Numbered from the stretch's first letter, positions 22,185 to 32,035 are shown. The stretch is DNA of 64,000 bases from JAIBJN01 sp963802795 (GCA_963802795.1 CAWDJV010000005.1:806001-870000), one strand, 5' to 3'. Notes: generated from the sequence alone by a model not told the origin. Program-made: numbers and translations.

Positions 22185-24779
22185 CTACTGGTCTGCCCAG
22201 TAGGCGCCTGCGCCGACCATCGGCCACTCGCGCTCCGGATCCGCCCGGTAGAGCGGGTTCATCGCGAAGTTCACGAGCCGGGCCGTGCCGGCGTTGTTCA
22301 TCCCGTGGGCGACAAACGGGGAGCCCGGAGCCCCGGTCGACTCCGAGTTCTGCCACATGCCCGCCAGGAAGAAGTTCAGCAGCGGGAGCCGCGCGTCCAC
22401 GGAATAGGTCGCGGGCACCGCAGTGAACCAGCTCGGCGGATCGACGATCGCCGTGTCCTCGGCGGGGTACGCGCCCGTGATCGGGCTGTCCGCGCCCTCG
22501 TTGAGCCACCGGATGATGCCGCTGCGGCCGGCGCCGCCGTTCGTGCCGACGGTGAGGCCCGCCGTCTGGCCGCCGGCGGTGAGGAAGTTCGCCCCACCCT
22601 GACCGGAGCCCAGATACCCGCCGCCGGCGGCGAAGAATGCGGCCAGCCGTGTTTGGGCGGTCGGCTGGGTCGCGCCGGGCCAGTTGCCCGTGTTCCAGAC
22701 GACGTCGTAGTTCACGAGCGGGTCCGCAGGGCGCCGAGTTGATCGTGGCCGTCGAGATCGGATCCACCGGGAACCCGAGGTCCGGAGCGACCAGACGTCC
22801 TGGTTCACGGCGCCGGTGAGGGCGACGATCCGCGGGACGCGGTCGATCGGGTCGGTCGAGGACGGGAAGTCCTCGGTCACGATCCGGCGGAACAGCAGCC
22901 CGTTCTCGCGCCCTGCCGTCGCCAGCTTGACGCGCGTGGCGGTGTCGGCCGCGAAGAGGACCGTGCCCGCCGGGAGCGTGCCCCCGGTCCTGGCCGGGAA
23001 CGCCTCGAGGGCCATCTCGGCCGTGAGCCCGCCGCCGATCAGCGAGTTCAGCGTCCTGACCGCGGTCGCCGAGTCGAGCTCGAGCGCGTAGGCCTCGGCC
23101 CGGCCCGGCTCGACGCCGCCGTCGGGCGTCCGGGTCTTCTTGATCCGGTTGGAGACCGGGTCGAAGTCGGCCCCGAGCGGGATCTCGACGATGTCGGCGC
23201 CCCACAGGTAGCCGTGGCTCCACGCGGCCGGAGGCGCGTAGAGGATGCTGATCCGGGCGGAGATGTCGACGCCGATGTGCAGCGTCGTGTCGGCCAGGCC
23301 GCGGTGCGCCTGGTCCATGTAGACGACGTAGGAGCCCCTGTCGAAGGCCTGGCCGTCGAAGAACGACCTGAAGCGGAGCGTCTCCACCTCGATGCCGTTC
23401 CGGAGCAGCCAGTCGGCGAGGCGCTTCGCCTCGGCGTCGGACCGCTGGCCCTCGCCGACGGGGATCACGTACGCCTCGGGGAACTCCTTCATCCAGTTGT
23501 TGTCCACGTCGAACGGGGGCGGACAGCACGCGACGCGCGGCTCGCCCGCGACGCCGCGGCGGTAGCGCTCCGTCTCGTCGTAGAGCATCTCGTTGCGGTT
23601 GTCGACGACGTACTCGAGCGTCGACGTCGTCGTGATGTACTGCGCGTGGTACGAGCCGAGGCGCCCGAGCGGCTGGTCGATCGAGTCGCCGGGGACGCCG
23701 CAGTCGTCGTCGGTCTGGTTGCACATCTCGACGGTGGAGCCGTCGAGGCCGACGTGCTGCGCGTACATCGGGGTGTAGAACGGGCCCCAGTCGTCCCAGC
23801 TCTCGGCGACCGCCGGGCCGGGCAGGGTGCCGTCGTCGCAGACGCCGCCCTCGCCGGGCGGGTCGGGATCGCTGCCGTCCTCGCACCAGTGGTTGATCGG
23901 GCGCGTGACGTTGTAGCCTGACGCGTGCATGGCGGCCTCGTTCGCGTCGATCCGGTCCTGGTTCCACTTCAGCCAGAGGTCGTACTCGATGCTCGGGTTG
24001 TGCGGCTTCGTCGTCGCCTCGATCAGCGTCGGCGTGACGTAGCCGTGCAGGTCGAGCACCTCGACCGGGAGCCATTTCTGCATGAGGGCGACCGAGGCCC
24101 GCACCTCGGACTGCGACTGCGTCATGAAGTCGCGGTTCATGTCGAAGCCGTTCCCATTCGCCCGCGTCCCGGCGACGCGGCCGTCCGGGTTCTGGATGAC
24201 GTTGAAGACCAGGATGACGTGGTTCAAGATGTCGTCGAACTTCGGGTTCGCGCCGTACGGGGTCGTCGCCAGCTGCTCGATGAGCTGCATGTTGGACTCG
24301 ACGCCCTCGTACTCGTTCCCGTGGATGGCGCCGTTGACGAAGACCGGCACCTTGACGTTGTCGCCCCACCTGTTCAGGAGCGCCTGCGCCCGGTCCGGAT
24401 CCGTGAGCGCGATCCCGCGCAACTGATTCCAGCGGTTGTAGTCGCGGATCTGCTGCGGCGTCTCCCGCGGGTTGAAGACGACGCCGTACAGCGGCCGGCC
24501 GAGCGCCGACTGGCCGATGACCTCGACCGTCATGCGGTTACCGATCTGGTCGGCCTCGATCTGGTCGAGCGTGCACCCGATCGCGTAGTACGGGATGTGC
24601 GGGAAGCTTCCGGGCGGATCGGTCGGATCGGTCCCGTCCGGAAGATTTTCGGCTGCGTCCGGCACCGGGGTGCCGCACCACGGGGGCGTAAGCTGCGCCC
24701 CGGCGGTGCCTGTCGACCCGAGTGCCACCGTCAGCACGGCGAGCACGAGCAAGGACAACCTTCTCAATCGGCCTGCCAA
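22185..24779 (-). CDS. Secreted M14-family zinc carboxypeptidase-like protein
   Basis: 864 residues with a Sec signal peptide ending GSTGTAGAQ. The M14 domain (about 75-430) shows the zinc site in VNGAIHGNEYEGVES (His and Glu) and the third ligand in VLDLHGYVTPTLIE, with NPDGRVAGTRANGNGFDMNR in the substrate-binding region. The C-terminal half (about 500-864) looks like a class I glutamine amidotransferase-like or beta-rich domain (VWNTGNWPGATQ, FFAAGGGYLGSGQGGANFL). Around residues 680-700 a stretch rich in Arg and Ser (SGSRWIRSRRPRSTRR) is out of frame: another frame there reads LGFPVDPISTATINSA, so two compensating indels near 22783 and 22728 are likely. Probably digests extracellular peptides. 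Confidence 0.85.
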   Translation of the reverse strand: MAGRLRRLSLLVLAVLTVALGSTGTAGAQLTPPWCGTPVPDAAENLPDGTDPTDPPGSFPHIPYYAIGCTLDQIEADQIGNRMTVEVIGQSALGRPLYGVVFNPRETPQQIRDYNRWNQLRGIALTDPDRAQALLNRWGDNVKVPVFVNGAIHGNEYEGVESNMQLIEQLATTPYGANPKFDDILNHVILVFNVIQNPDGRVAGTRANGNGFDMNRDFMTQSQSEVRASVALMQKWLPVEVLDLHGYVTPTLIEATTKPHNPSIEYDLWLKWNQDRIDANEAAMHASGYNVTRPINHWCEDGSDPDPPGEGGVCDDGTLPGPAVAESWDDWGPFYTPMYAQHVGLDGSTVEMCNQTDDDCGVPGDSIDQPLGRLGSYHAQYITTTSTLEYVVDNRNEMLYDETERYRRGVAGEPRVACCPPPFDVDNNWMKEFPEAYVIPVGEGQRSDAEAKRLADWLLRNGIEVETLRFRSFFDGQAFDRGSYVVYMDQAHRGLADTTLHIGVDISARISILYAPPAAWSHGYLWGADIVEIPLGADFDPVSNRIKKTRTPDGGVEPGRAEAYALELDSATAVRTLNSLIGGGLTAEMALEAFPARTGGTLPAGTVLFAADTATRVKLATAGRENGLLFRRIVTEDFPSSTDPIDRVPRIVALTGAVNQDVWSLRTSGSRWIRSRRPRSTRRPADPLVNYDVVWNTGNWPGATQPTAQTRLAAFFAAGGGYLGSGQGGANFLTAGGQTAGLTVGTNGGAGRSGIIRWLNEGADSPITGAYPAEDTAIVDPPSWFTAVPATYSVDARLPLLNFFLAGMWQNSESTGAPGSPFVAHGMNNAGTARLVNFAMNPLYRADPEREWPMVGAGAYWADQ

Positions 24780-25062
24780 GAAACTGCACCTCCTCGAATG
24801 GATGAGGTCGGCCCCGCACAGCGCGACGACGTACCTGCGTGAAGTGTCACGTTCGTCCCGGCCGCGCGCGGCACCCCCTCCTTTGCCGCTAAGACCACCA
24901 GGGCATTAGAAACCGCTGCACGCCGCCTGTCAAGCGCGGAAGGCTGGCATTCCAGCCGAAGTCCGTTAGAACACCGCCGACTCCGGCATGGGGCGGAGTC
25001 GCACCCGAGACAAGGGGATCTCTCGCTCCGCGCCCGTGGTAAGGTCGGCGTCCTCGACGGCC
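24780..25062. other. Divergent promoter region, no gene
   Basis: 283 bases between the divergent M14 peptidase and the amino-acid binding protein genes. It contains only a small hairpin (GGCTGG/CCAGCC, about 24942-24957) and no open frame with plausible codon use. It must hold both promoters, but I see no convincing -35/-10 pair. Confidence 0.5.
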
Positions 25063-25974
25063 ATGCGCAAGGCATTCGTTTTTCTGCTCCTCGTGGGGCT
25101 GCTCGGCTTCTCCGCAGCGTGCGGAGGGGACGACGACGAAGCGGCGCCCGAGGCCGCCGCGCCGACCACCGAGGCGGGCGACACGGGCGAGACGACCACC
25201 GAGGCGGACCCGTGCGCGAAGGACCAGCTCGAGACGGTCGTGGACGGCTCGCTCACGATCGCCACCGACAACCCCGCCTTCCCGCCCTGGTTCCAGGACG
25301 AAGAAGGGGCTCCCTGGGACCCGACGACCCCGCCGACCGGCCTCGGCTACGAAGCTGCCGTCGCGTCCGCGGTCGCCGAGCAGCTCGGCTTCACGCAGGA
25401 CGAGGTGCGCTGGGTGGTCGTCCCGTTCAACAACGTCTTCAGGCCGGGGCCCAAGGACTTCGACTTCGACATCAACCAGGTCTCGTACCTGCCCCAGCGC
25501 GACGAAGCGGTCGACTTCAGCGACTCCTACTACGACGTCGAGCAGGCGGTCGTGACGCTCAAGGGCTCGGAGTTCGCCGACGCCGCCTCGCTCGCCGACC
25601 TCCAGGGAGCGAAGCTCGGCGCCCAGGTCGGGACGACGAGCTACAACGCCATCGTCGACGTCATTCAGCCCGACCCGGACCCGGCGGTCTTCGACACGAA
25701 CAACGACGCGATCACGGCGCTGAAGAACAAGCAGATCGACGGGATCGTGGTCGACTTCCCCAGCACCGGCTTCATCACCAACGTGCAGGTTCCGAGCTCG
25801 ACGGTCGTCGGCCGGCTCCCCGCCGGCGAGGAGTACTTCGGGCTCGTCTTCGAGGAGGGGAACCCGCTGCGGGACTGCGCCAACGAGGCGATCGCCGCGC
25901 TCCAGGCGGACGGCTCGATCGACGAGTTCCAGCAAGAGTGGATCGAGACGTCGGCGCCGCCCGTCCTCGAGTAG
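25063..25974 (+). CDS. Polar amino acid ABC transporter, substrate-binding lipoprotein
   Basis: 303 residues from the ATG at 25063. Lipobox GLLGFSAAC (Cys 20), Thr/Glu-rich linker, then an SBP_bac_3 domain: GSLTIATDNPAFPPWF, GLGYEAAVASAVAEQLGF, DFDFDINQVSYLPQRDEAVD FS-type segment, DLQGAKLGAQVGTTSYNAI and the closing GIVVDFPSTGFITNVQV. It captures an amino acid for the permease and ATPase encoded next (10 bases, then overlapping). The position of the Asp/Arg ligand residues suggests a polar or charged amino acid; the exact ligand is unknown. Confidence 0.9.
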   Translation: MRKAFVFLLLVGLLGFSAACGGDDDEAAPEAAAPTTEAGDTGETTTEADPCAKDQLETVVDGSLTIATDNPAFPPWFQDEEGAPWDPTTPPTGLGYEAAVASAVAEQLGFTQDEVRWVVVPFNNVFRPGPKDFDFDINQVSYLPQRDEAVDFSDSYYDVEQAVVTLKGSEFADAASLADLQGAKLGAQVGTTSYNAIVDVIQPDPDPAVFDTNNDAITALKNKQIDGIVVDFPSTGFITNVQVPSSTVVGRLPAGEEYFGLVFEEGNPLRDCANEAIAALQADGSIDEFQQEWIETSAPPVLE

Positions 25975-25984
25975 CCCCTCGGCG

Positions 25985-26796
25985 GTGAGCGCCTCCAGCG
26001 CATCCGGGAGGCGAAGCACCCTGATCGCGCTCGCGAGCACGATCGTGTTCGCCGCGGTCGTCGTCCTCGTCGTCTCGAACGCGCCAGGTTGGCCGGAGGT
26101 CAAGCAGCAGTTCTTCAACGGCGAGGTGTTCCGGGAGTCGCTCGACGTGATTCCCGAGGCGTTCCTCGTCAACGTCAAGATCTTCCTGATCGCGGAGGCG
26201 CTCATCCTGCCCTTCGCGCTCCTGATCGCTGTCGTCCGCGGCTTGCCCGGCCCCGTGTTTTTCCCGCTCCGGGCGCTCGCGGTCGTCTACGCGGATCTCT
26301 TCCGCGGCATCCCGACGATCCTGGTCATCTACCTGCTCGGCTTCGGCGTCCCGGCCCTCGGCCTCTCCTGGCTGCCGATCGACCCGCTCTTCTGGGGAAT
26401 CGTCGCGCTCGTGCTCGTCTACTCGGCCTACGTGAGCGAGGTCTACCGCGCGGGCATCGAGTCGGTTCACCCGAGCCAGGCCGCGGCGGCGCGCTCGCTC
26501 GGGCTCTCGCACGCCAAGGCCATGCGCTTCGTCGTGCTCCCGCAGGCCGTCCGGCGCGTGATCCCGCCGCTCCTGAACGACTTCATCGGCCTCCAGAAGG
26601 ACACCGCTCTCGTCGGGCTGCTCGGCGTCGTGGAGGCGTTTCGCCAGTCTCAGATCGAGGTCGCCGCGACGTTCAACTACACGCCGTACCTGGTGACGGC
26701 GCTCCTCTTCGTCCTGCTCACGATCCCGCTCGCGCGGCTGACGGACTGGCTCGTGGCGCGCGACCGGAAGCGGCAGCTCGCCGGCGGAGGCCTGAG

Positions 26797-26800
<4 letters not shown>
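25985..26800 (+). CDS. Amino acid ABC transporter permease (HisMQ type)
   Basis: 271 residues from a GTG at 25985. About five to six membrane helices with the BPD_transp_1 domain. The EAA coupling loop is EVYRAGIESVHPSQAAAARS followed by LGLSHAKAMRFVVLPQA. The RGIPTILVIYLLGFG segment is typical of the HisM/GlnP group. It forms the membrane channel, probably as a homodimer since only one permease is encoded. The stop overlaps the ATPase start (GTGA). Confidence 0.92.
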
Positions 26801-27549
<749 letters not shown>

Positions 27550-27565
27550 GCGCTTTCGTTGCCGG

Positions 27566-29164
27566 CTACGGGACGAGCTCGGCCTTGAAGCCGAAGCGCC
27601 GGTTGTCGCCCGTGGGACTGGCGTTCGAGAGCACGAGGTGGACCCGGGCGACTGCGCCGCGGCCGAAGCGTGCCACGCGAACGGCGCCGCCGCTCGTGTT
27701 CGGCGCCACGTATCTCGTCGTCCTCGAGCCGTCGGCGTTCACGACGATCACCGCGGCGCGGGCGCCCGTCCGCGGGAGCGTCAGGCTGAGCCGCAGCCTG
27801 GCGTCACTCGCCACACCGGCGCCGGGCGCGAAGGAGAAGAAGCGGGTGGCGAGGTGGTCGATCCTCCAGGATTGCCATCCCGTTGCCGGCCGGTTCGGTC
27901 TCAGGTACCAGGAGCCGGTGCTCGGCGTGGCCGGGTAGCCGGCCGTCTCGGCGTCTGCATAGTTGAGGAGGCGGTTGGCAACCCCGAAGCGCACGAACGC
28001 GTCGACGAACGGCAGGCCGCGCTGCGCGACCTCTTTCTGGACCGCCTGGAGCGAGTAGTCGTCGCTGCGGGTTGCGTCGGCGCGCTGCCAGATCTCGCGA
28101 AGGATGGCCGGATCGCCGCCGGCGACCTTTTCCTGAAGATAGCGCCAGAAGATCCAGGAGCCGTACGTCGCGTAGCCGCTGCGGTCGAGCGGGCTGGCGG
28201 GCCGGGTGAGAGGGCTCCAGAGGTCGAGGAAGGAGACGTTGTCGTTGACCTCCGGGAACACCTCCTCCTCCATGTTGGTCGCAGTCCCCTCCATCAGCCA
28301 GGCGTCCTCGCGCGGGTCGTAGGCGAACTGGGAGGCGTGGTGGAACTCGTGCGCCGCCGTGACCTCGAGGAACTCGCTCGGCAGGTGCGCGTCGCCGTAC
28401 TGGTCCGGCGAGTAGTCGTTGTCGAGGACGCAGTACCCGGATAAGGCGTCCGCGAACTCCCACTCCGGGTCGTCGGTGGCGCAATAGCCGAAGAGTTGGT
28501 CGGCACCAAGATCGTCCAGATAGACGTCGAAGCGCCCGTCGCCGCCGTTCTCGGGCCACGAGTCGGCATCGTCCTGAGGCGGCCTGTATCTGAGCGCGGT
28601 GATCTCCTGGGCCCACACGTACTCGAGCGTGCGGAGCACTTGATCGACCGTGTCTGGGATGTCGTTGAAATCGTCGTCGGCGGCGAGGTCGATCGGCGCG
28701 TCGGGATCGTTGGGCCTGCCGACCCAGTGGACGCAGAGATTCACGTCCGGCTGGGGGCTGCAGGCGGGGCTGTTCGCGGCTTCTTGAGACGTCCAGCCGT
28801 TCCCGTAGGGAACGTCGCCATCGCTCGGCCGGGCGAGCAGCCCTGTCGCCACGGTGCGATCGGCTCCGGAGAGCTCGTCCTGTCGCAGCGCGAGATCGCG
28901 CAGGAGCAGCGTCGCGTCGTGGCCACCGGGCCTCTCGGCGTCCCCGAACTCGCGGCGCACGCTGCCGAGCTGGAAGGCGCTTCGCGCGCGCTCGAGCGCG
29001 TACTCGGCCTCCGTGAGCTCGCCGGTCTCGAGCGCGTCGGTGAGCGCGTCGTCGGGAGCCGGAAGGAGGGGCGGAGCGGGATGCTCGTCGGACTGTGCGA
29101 CGGCGGGTGCGGCCACCGCGAGCAGGAGCAGCGAGAAGCAGGCCGTCAGGCCGAGCGTCCGCAC
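27566..29164 (-). CDS. Secreted metallopeptidase, MXAN_6640-like
   Basis: 532 residues from the GTG at 29164, which has GAGGGG at good distance and opens with a Sec signal peptide (TLGLTACFSLLLLAVAAPAV, cleavage after AVAQ). The central domain has the zinc-binding HEFHH in TAAHEFHHASQFAYD, followed by LMEGTATNMEEEVFPEVND with the downstream Glu, as in putative MXAN_6640-family metalloproteases. The region before it contains calcium-type Asp/Asn loops (NDIPDTVDQ, GGDGRFDVYLDDLGAD). The C-terminal part is a beta-rich domain that may bind substrate or the surface. Likely an exported protease; substrate unknown. Confidence 0.83.
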   Translation of the reverse strand: MRTLGLTACFSLLLLAVAAPAVAQSDEHPAPPLLPAPDDALTDALETGELTEAEYALERARSAFQLGSVRREFGDAERPGGHDATLLLRDLALRQDELSGADRTVATGLLARPSDGDVPYGNGWTSQEAANSPACSPQPDVNLCVHWVGRPNDPDAPIDLAADDDFNDIPDTVDQVLRTLEYVWAQEITALRYRPPQDDADSWPENGGDGRFDVYLDDLGADQLFGYCATDDPEWEFADALSGYCVLDNDYSPDQYGDAHLPSEFLEVTAAHEFHHASQFAYDPREDAWLMEGTATNMEEEVFPEVNDNVSFLDLWSPLTRPASPLDRSGYATYGSWIFWRYLQEKVAGGDPAILREIWQRADATRSDDYSLQAVQKEVAQRGLPFVDAFVRFGVANRLLNYADAETAGYPATPSTGSWYLRPNRPATGWQSWRIDHLATRFFSFAPGAGVASDARLRLSLTLPRTGARAAVIVVNADGSRTTRYVAPNTSGGAVRVARFGRGAVARVHLVLSNASPTGDNRRFGFKAELVP

Positions 29165-29250
29165 CCGATTACCCCTCTTGCCGCATCTGAACGGTTCCAC
29201 TGTAGCCTCTTATCGGCTCCGGCAGGCCTCGACGTTAGACTCAATTTCCG

Positions 29251-29961
29251 GTGAGTGTGGCGTCTCCTTCGCTTCCGGCAGGCCGTTCCATCGACGTCCT
29301 GGACCACGGCTTCGTGCGGCTCGACGAGTCGATGGCGAGCGACCTCTCGGTCGTCAACGCCGCGCGAGTGAGCTTCGCGCGGCGCAAGGAGGAGATGGAC
29401 GACTCAGACGTCGGCCTCGTCAAGTTCCTGCTCCGCCATCGCCACGGGACGCCCTTCGAACATAACGCCTTCCGGTTTCACGTCCGGGCGCCGATCTTCG
29501 TTGCCCGCGAGTGGTTCCGTCACCGGGTCGGGTCCTTCAACGAGTTCAGCATGCGCTACGCAAAGGCCACCGACGACTTCTACGTCCCGGACGCGGACGA
29601 CGTGCGCACGCAGGTCGGGAAGCCGGGGTCGTACTCCTTCGAGGCCGTCGAGCCGGAGGTCGCCGAAGCCACGCGCGATGAGCTTCGCTCCGTCTACGGG
29701 GCCGCCTACGCGGCCTATGAGCGCCTAGTCGAGCTGGGCGTCGCCCGGGAGCTGGCCCGCGCCGTCATCCCGGTAGGGGCCTACACGGAGTTTTACTGGA
29801 CCGTGAACGCGCGCTCGCTCATGAACTTCGTCTCGCTCCGGGCCGCCGACACGGCGCAGCGCGAGATCCGCCGCTATGCCGACGCCTGCGAGCGGTTCCT
29901 CGCCGAGGAGATGCCGGTGACGTACGAGGCGTTCGTCGCCGCCGGCCGCGTCGGGCCCTAG
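29251..29961 (+). CDS. thyX: FAD-dependent thymidylate synthase
   Basis: 236 residues from a GTG at 29251. The ThyX signature RHRVGSFNEFSMRY (RHRx7S class) is intact, with HGTPFEHNAFRFHVRAPIFV before it and REWFRHR preceding the motif. The C-terminal helix (TEFYWTVNARSLMNFVSLR) carries the dUMP/FAD-binding Asn-Arg segment. It makes dTMP from dUMP with methylene-tetrahydrofolate and FADH2, the usual route in organisms lacking ThyA. Its stop lies inside the left arm of a 165-base inverted-repeat element. Confidence 0.95.
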   Translation: MSVASPSLPAGRSIDVLDHGFVRLDESMASDLSVVNAARVSFARRKEEMDDSDVGLVKFLLRHRHGTPFEHNAFRFHVRAPIFVAREWFRHRVGSFNEFSMRYAKATDDFYVPDADDVRTQVGKPGSYSFEAVEPEVAEATRDELRSVYGAAYAAYERLVELGVARELARAVIPVGAYTEFYWTVNARSLMNFVSLRAADTAQREIRRYADACERFLAEEMPVTYEAFVAAGRVGP

Positions 29962-30123
29962 GAGGGTTTGGCGGAATGTCGCTCGTCGCCGGGGTGCGAT
30001 GGTCGTTCCGAGGCAAGGACGCAGGGAGCGCGCGTAGCCGAAGTACGGGCGCGACTGAGGACGCAGCATCGGGGCGAGCAGCGCGGCCCGGCGGCACAGC
30101 CGATATTTCGTCAAGCCCTCCTA
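29959..30123. repeat. 165-bp element bounded by 19-bp imperfect inverted repeats
   Basis: TAGGAGGGTTTGGCGGAAT (29959-29977) and ATTTCGTCAAGCCCTCCTA (30105-30123) are inverted copies matching at 16 of 19 positions. Each end overlaps a stop codon: thyX TAG on the left and the anti-sigma factor TAG on the right. No gene lies inside. It may be a MITE-like insertion or a very large bidirectional terminator stem between convergent genes. Confidence 0.55.
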
Positions 30124-30732
30124 GACCTCGGGAATCTGGGCCTCGAGGACCGGCGGCGGGTGCTCACCGGGATGGCCCGTGGAGATCGCCCAGGCGTCGA
30201 AGTCGGCGAAGTCGTAGGAGACCGTCATCCGGATCGTCGTCTCGCCCTCGCCAACCGAGAAGTAGCCGCAGGTCGCCTCCCACTCGCCGTCCTTCTCGAG
30301 CCAGAGTGCGTAGAGCTCGTCCTGCCCGAGTGGGGGCAGTCCGGAGACGTCCAGCACGAGCTCGCGGTTTCCGCTTGCCTCCTCCGGCTCCCCGACCGCG
30401 AGCGAGGCGGCGGCGGCCGCGTTCGCGTTCTCGGTCGGCTCCATCGCCACCGTCCAGTCGGCCTCGAAGTCCTCGCCGGCCGCCCAGCGGCCGATGCCGA
30501 ACGAGAGGGCCGCGAGGAGAGCGGCGAAGGCGACGGCGACCGCGAAGCGTCGGCGCGAGTGCGGGCGGGCCCCGAGCGCCACGTTCGTCACGGCGGCCGT
30601 CAGCGACGGGGGAACCTCGTGCGGAGGCGCCGGCACGCGCCGCAGGAGCGAGTCCACCTGGCGAATCTGCTCGAGCTCCTCGGGCGGGATGTCCGTCCCG
30701 ACCAGCTCGCGGAGCTCCGGGGGCTCTCTCAC
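30121..30732 (-). CDS. Anti-sigma factor (RskA-like)
   Basis: 203 residues from a GTG at 30732, overlapping the ECF sigma stop by 4 bases (GTGA). A cytoplasmic N-terminal helical region (PPEELEQIRQVDSLLRRVPA) takes the place of a zinc anti-sigma motif, as in RskA/RslA-type proteins without a clear HxxxCxxC. One membrane helix (RFAVAVAFAALLAALSFGIG, about 61-82) leads to an extracytoplasmic RskA C-terminal domain (LVLDVSGLPPLGQDELYALW, MTVSYDFADFDAWAIST). It should hold the partner sigma factor at the membrane until an envelope signal triggers proteolysis. Confidence 0.87.
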   Translation of the reverse strand: MREPPELRELVGTDIPPEELEQIRQVDSLLRRVPAPPHEVPPSLTAAVTNVALGARPHSRRRFAVAVAFAALLAALSFGIGRWAAGEDFEADWTVAMEPTENANAAAAASLAVGEPEEASGNRELVLDVSGLPPLGQDELYALWLEKDGEWEATCGYFSVGEGETTIRMTVSYDFADFDAWAISTGHPGEHPPPVLEAQIPEV

Positions 30733-31283
30733 GGCTTCACCTCGTCGAGGAGGCTCGCCAGGCGGGCGAGGCCGGTACGGGTGCGGGTCTTCACCGTTCC
30801 GAGCGGGACGTCCAGGTAGCTGGCGATCTCGGTCTGCGAGAGCCCGCTCCAGTAGGCAAGCTCGAGGACTGCGCGTTCACGCTCGGGGAGCTTCTCGAGG
30901 GCGGCGTGGACGTGCCAGGTCAGCCACGCGCTCTCGGCCCGCTCCTCGGGACCGGCTTCGTCGGCCGCCTCGTCGGGGACCTCGACGACGGGCTCGCGGC
31001 GCTGGCGCGCGCGGTCGATGATCGCGTGGCGCGCGACCGCGTAGAGCCATGCCGACGCCGACCCCCGCTCGGGCCGGTAGCTGCGGGCCGAGCGCCAGAC
31101 CGCGGCGAAGGTCTCCTGTGCCGCTTCCTCGGCTCGGCCGTTGTCACCGAGCTGGCGCCGCGCCATGGCGAGCACCGGCCGCGCGAAGCGGCCGTACAGC
31201 TCCGTGAAGGCGTCCCTGTCCCCCGCGGCGACACGCTGGATGAGCGCCGAGTCACTCTCGGCCATGGCCACGACAACAGACAT
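30729..31283 (-). CDS. ECF RNA polymerase sigma factor (SigK/RpoE-like)
   Basis: 184 residues from the ATG at 31283; starts at 31307 (GTG) and 31265 (ATG) are also possible because none has an ideal ribosome site. Sigma region 2 is present as DAFTELYGRFARPVLAMARR and AEEAAQETFAAVWRSARSYR, with SAWLYAVARHAIIDRAR. Region 4 is LPERERAVLELAYWSGLSQT followed by EIASYLDVPLGTVKTRTRTG. It is followed directly by its membrane anti-sigma factor. In SigK-like systems both are self-regulated; no clear promoter is seen here. Confidence 0.9.
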   Translation of the reverse strand: MSVVVAMAESDSALIQRVAAGDRDAFTELYGRFARPVLAMARRQLGDNGRAEEAAQETFAAVWRSARSYRPERGSASAWLYAVARHAIIDRARQRREPVVEVPDEAADEAGPEERAESAWLTWHVHAALEKLPERERAVLELAYWSGLSQTEIASYLDVPLGTVKTRTRTGLARLASLLDEVKP

Positions 31284-31331
31284 ACCCTCTTCGGATACGA
31301 AACTCACCCCCTTGCCGGATTCTGACAGTAC

Positions 31332-31982
31332 TCACTTGAGGAGGCGGCCGCCGTCGACGACGACCGTCGTTCCGGTCGCGAACGGAGCGCGGACGAGGTA
31401 GAGAACGGCTTCGGCGACGTCCTCCGGCGTGCCGATCCGGCCGAGGACCGTCTCGGCAGCGCGGCGCTCCTCCTGGCCCGGCTCCACCGCCACGGAGCCG
31501 GGCGCGACCCCGCACACGCGCACGTCGGGGGCGAGCGCGCGGGCGAGCACACGCGTGAGCATGGCCTGCGCAGCCTTCGCCGCGCAGTGGGGAGCGAAGG
31601 ACGGCCAGGGCTGGTAGGCAGCGACGTCCTCGATGAGAACGACGAGCCCGAGCGGCGACGCCCGCAGGTGCGGCGCGGCTGCCTGGGCGAGGAAGAAGCT
31701 CCCCTTGGCCGTTGCTCCGAAGGCCGCGTCCCAGTCGGCCTCGGTCACGTCCTCGACCGCTCGGGGCACGAAGCCGGCGCCGGCCGCCTGGACGAGGAGG
31801 TCGAGGCCGCCGAGCTCGGCCGCGGCCCGCTCGACGAGCGCGCGCGCCGCGGCCGGGTCGGACAGGTCTCCGTCCTTGCGGCCGGCGGCGAGGACGCGGA
31901 AGCCGTCGGTCTCGAGCCGCGCGGCGATCGCGCTGCCGACCCGACCGGTTCCTCCTGCGACGAGTGCCCGGAAGTCATCCAT
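31332..31982 (-). CDS. Short-chain dehydrogenase/reductase-like protein lacking the catalytic Tyr
   Basis: 216 residues from the ATG at 31982 (MDDFRALVAGGTGRVGSAIA); an in-frame start 21 codons upstream would overlap the superoxide dismutase start region. The Rossmann motif GGTGRVG, the QAAGAG (NAG-like) motif and C-terminal GVAPGSVAVEP are present. At the active site the YxxxK motif reads H132-C-A-A-K136 and the Ser position (SS normally) is in IEDV, so catalytic Ser and Tyr appear to be lost while Lys remains. It may be a pseudoenzyme or use another mechanism, as in some pteridine reductase-like SDRs. Divergent from the dismutase gene. Confidence 0.82.
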   Translation of the reverse strand: MDDFRALVAGGTGRVGSAIAARLETDGFRVLAAGRKDGDLSDPAAARALVERAAAELGGLDLLVQAAGAGFVPRAVEDVTEADWDAAFGATAKGSFFLAQAAAPHLRASPLGLVVLIEDVAAYQPWPSFAPHCAAKAAQAMLTRVLARALAPDVRVCGVAPGSVAVEPGQEERRAAETVLGRIGTPEDVAEAVLYLVRAPFATGTTVVVDGGRLLK

Positions 31983-32035
31983 GCAGGGGAACGATAAGCT
32001 CCCGCGCTGGAACGGAGCCGAGCGAAAGGGTGGGT

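Noticed and set aside
22165..24369. Alternative 734-codon minus-strand frame overlapping the M14 gene
   Set aside because: Only about 20 codons of it (near 22730-22783) look like real protein, explained by local frameshifts of the M14 gene; the rest is Arg-rich.
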